Assembly: GCF_000960995.1 (NCBI RefSeq)
Contig: NZ_CP009435.1
Coordinates: 2,294,001 to 2,358,000, forward strand
Direction of reading: 5' to 3'
Origin: Burkholderia glumae LMG 2196 = ATCC 33617
GTDB lineage: Bacteria; Pseudomonadota; Gammaproteobacteria; Burkholderiales; Burkholderiaceae
DNA: 64,000 nucleotides
In this document: positions 63,287 through 64,000 of the stretch, piece after piece
Position numbering within the stretch: position 1 is the first letter of the stretch
Layout of the letters: each line of letters begins with the position of its first letter
The notes under the pieces: generated by a model
Seen by the model: the letters and a program-made list of their open reading frames with translations, nothing else
Told to the model about the DNA's origin: nothing
The model's database searches: none
Made by a program: the position numbers and the translations under genes

Positions 63287-63373
63287 ATGGATCTGGCAAT
63301 GGCCATGGGCATCGCACTGTTCGGCATGTTCACCGGCAGCACGCTGCTGTTTTTCTACCAGCTCGGCCGCTGA
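63287..63373 (+). CDS. 28-residue single-helix membrane peptide
   Basis: ATG 63287 after GAGGGAG. The product, MDLAMAMGIALFGMFTG followed by STLLFFYQLGR, is one membrane helix. It lies between a good sigma-70 promoter candidate and a textbook terminator with nothing else between, which is why I call it despite its size. No homologue known to me. Confidence 0.6.
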   Translation: MDLAMAMGIALFGMFTGSTLLFFYQLGR

Positions 63374-63414
63374 TGCCGGGCGGCGGCGCATGGGATGGCG
63401 CCGCCGTGTCGACT

Positions 63415-63453
63415 GGCCCGCCGTCTTCGGACCGCGGGCCGTTTGTTTTTTTG
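63415..63453 (+). terminator. Strong terminator with UUCG loop
   Basis: Stem GGCCCGC/GCGGGCC with an inner GTC-TTCG-GAC, followed by GTTTGTTTTTTT. Ends the small-peptide transcript. Confidence 0.85.
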
Positions 63454-63621
63454 ATTTTTATTTCGATTTTGCAGTGATGCGTTGGCGGTTACGATGATCG
63501 CGCCGAGCGGCTTGGCGCATGGGATGCTGGTGGCATAATCGGGGCGCGGCCGGCCGTTCGCGCCGGCCGGCCGGGCTGATCCGGCCACTTCCCGTTCAAT
63601 CATCGACAAAAGGACCGACGC

Positions 63622-64000
63622 GTGAGCCTCTGGTTTTTGGTATTTCTGAGCGTCCTGCAAGGCGTAACCGAACTTTTCCCTGTCAGCAGCCTGGGTCATA
63701 CGCTGCTCGTGCCGGCGCTGATCGGCATGCATATCGACAAACACGCACCGCAACTGCTGCCGTTCCTGGTGGCCCTGCACCTGGGAACCGCGCTTGCGCT
63801 GCTCTGGTATTTCCGTGCCCGCTGGTGCGCACTCGTGCGCGGCTTCTTCGCCTCGTTCGCCGGGCGCCCGAACGACGACGCGCACATGATGTGGGCGCTC
63901 ATCATCGGCACGATTCCGGCCGGTCTCGTCGGGCTCGTGCTCGAGAAGCGCATCGAGCATGTCTTCCATGACCTGCGGATCGTGGCCGCCGCGCTGATGG
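63622..64000 (+). CDS. uppP: Undecaprenyl-diphosphatase (UppP/BacA), 3' truncated by window edge
   Basis: GTG 63622 with AAAGGA upstream; the frame is open to the last base. The first 126 residues contain LQGVTELFPVSSLGHTLLV, the UppP motif (usually QGxTEFLPISSSGH) with the Glu and Ser residues of the active site, then hydrophobic helices. Integral inner-membrane enzyme that recycles the lipid carrier for cell-wall synthesis and gives bacitracin resistance when raised. The SSLGH instead of SSSGH marks a divergent branch. Confidence 0.88.
   Translation, partial: MSLWFLVFLSVLQGVTELFPVSSLGHTLLVPALIGMHIDKHAPQLLPFLVALHLGTALALLWYFRARWCALVRGFFASFAGRPNDDAHMMWALIIGTIPAGLVGLVLEKRIEHVFHDLRIVAAALM

Overview
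The window looks like a chromosome segment of a Burkholderia-type betaproteobacterium. It has high GC (dense GC-rich codons), an ornithine-lipid acyltransferase, a SixA phosphatase, MipA/OmpV and DUF4142/DUF1328/BON stress proteins, and two-component genes typical of that group. Genus is inferred from gene content and codon use; I could run no search.

Region 1 (1-22.7 kb, core-like): a truncated GlxA/AraC-type regulator is followed by a cluster built around sigma-54. It holds a second-copy rpoN (14647-16101), two sigma-54 activators (2941-3924 and 4315-5679), a hybrid sensor kinase directly downstream of the second activator, and a set of small secreted or stress-type proteins (lipoprotein, two BON proteins, DUF4142, DUF1328, MipA/OmpV, DUF4397). 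At least five intergenic sites have GG-N10-GC spacing with good -24/-12 sequence, including a divergent back-to-back pair at 1135-1182 and two in front of rpoN. I read this as a local sigma-54 regulon. A minus-strand operon (22704-16498) then encodes a three-receiver hybrid kinase, CheR, CheB and a receiver-kinase fusion.

Region 2 (22.8-28.9 kb, accessory): a broken polymorphic-toxin tail with an Imm74-like immunity gene; a two-gene AAA ATPase plus TOPRIM-like pair (likely anti-phage) bracketed by diverged copies of a ~130-bp repeat; and a Tlde1-like (DUF2778) L,D-transpeptidase effector gene carrying a frameshift, whose small membrane partner gene is split by an IS5-family element with a 3-bp target duplication.

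Region 3 (28903-55181, genomic island): a 26-kb element is integrated in the 3' end of a tRNA-Pro(UGG) gene, flanked by exact 48-bp direct repeats, with a tyrosine integrase next to the left repeat. Cargo is largely defence: a Cap15 plus CD-NTase CBASS, a Shedu (DUF4263) nuclease, a serine recombinase, an XRE/ImmA-type pair, and a PLD-SNF2 helicase plus Eco57I-like methyltransferase operon. Further right are plasmid-like genes: a conserved plasmid protein split by an IS3-family (IS2-group) element, a papain/C39-like peptidase, an XRE repressor, three exported or membrane proteins, a replication-initiator-like protein with upstream repeats, an IS481 element, an excisionase-like gene and a DUF6499-type protein. 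No conjugation genes are seen.

Region 4 (55.1-64 kb, core): tRNA-Pro, sixA, olsB, a small lipoprotein, a MATE transporter, DUF2288, an acyl-CoA synthetase, an NlpD-like protein, an aldose-1-epimerase-like protein, a 28-residue membrane peptide with its own promoter and terminator, and the start of uppP.
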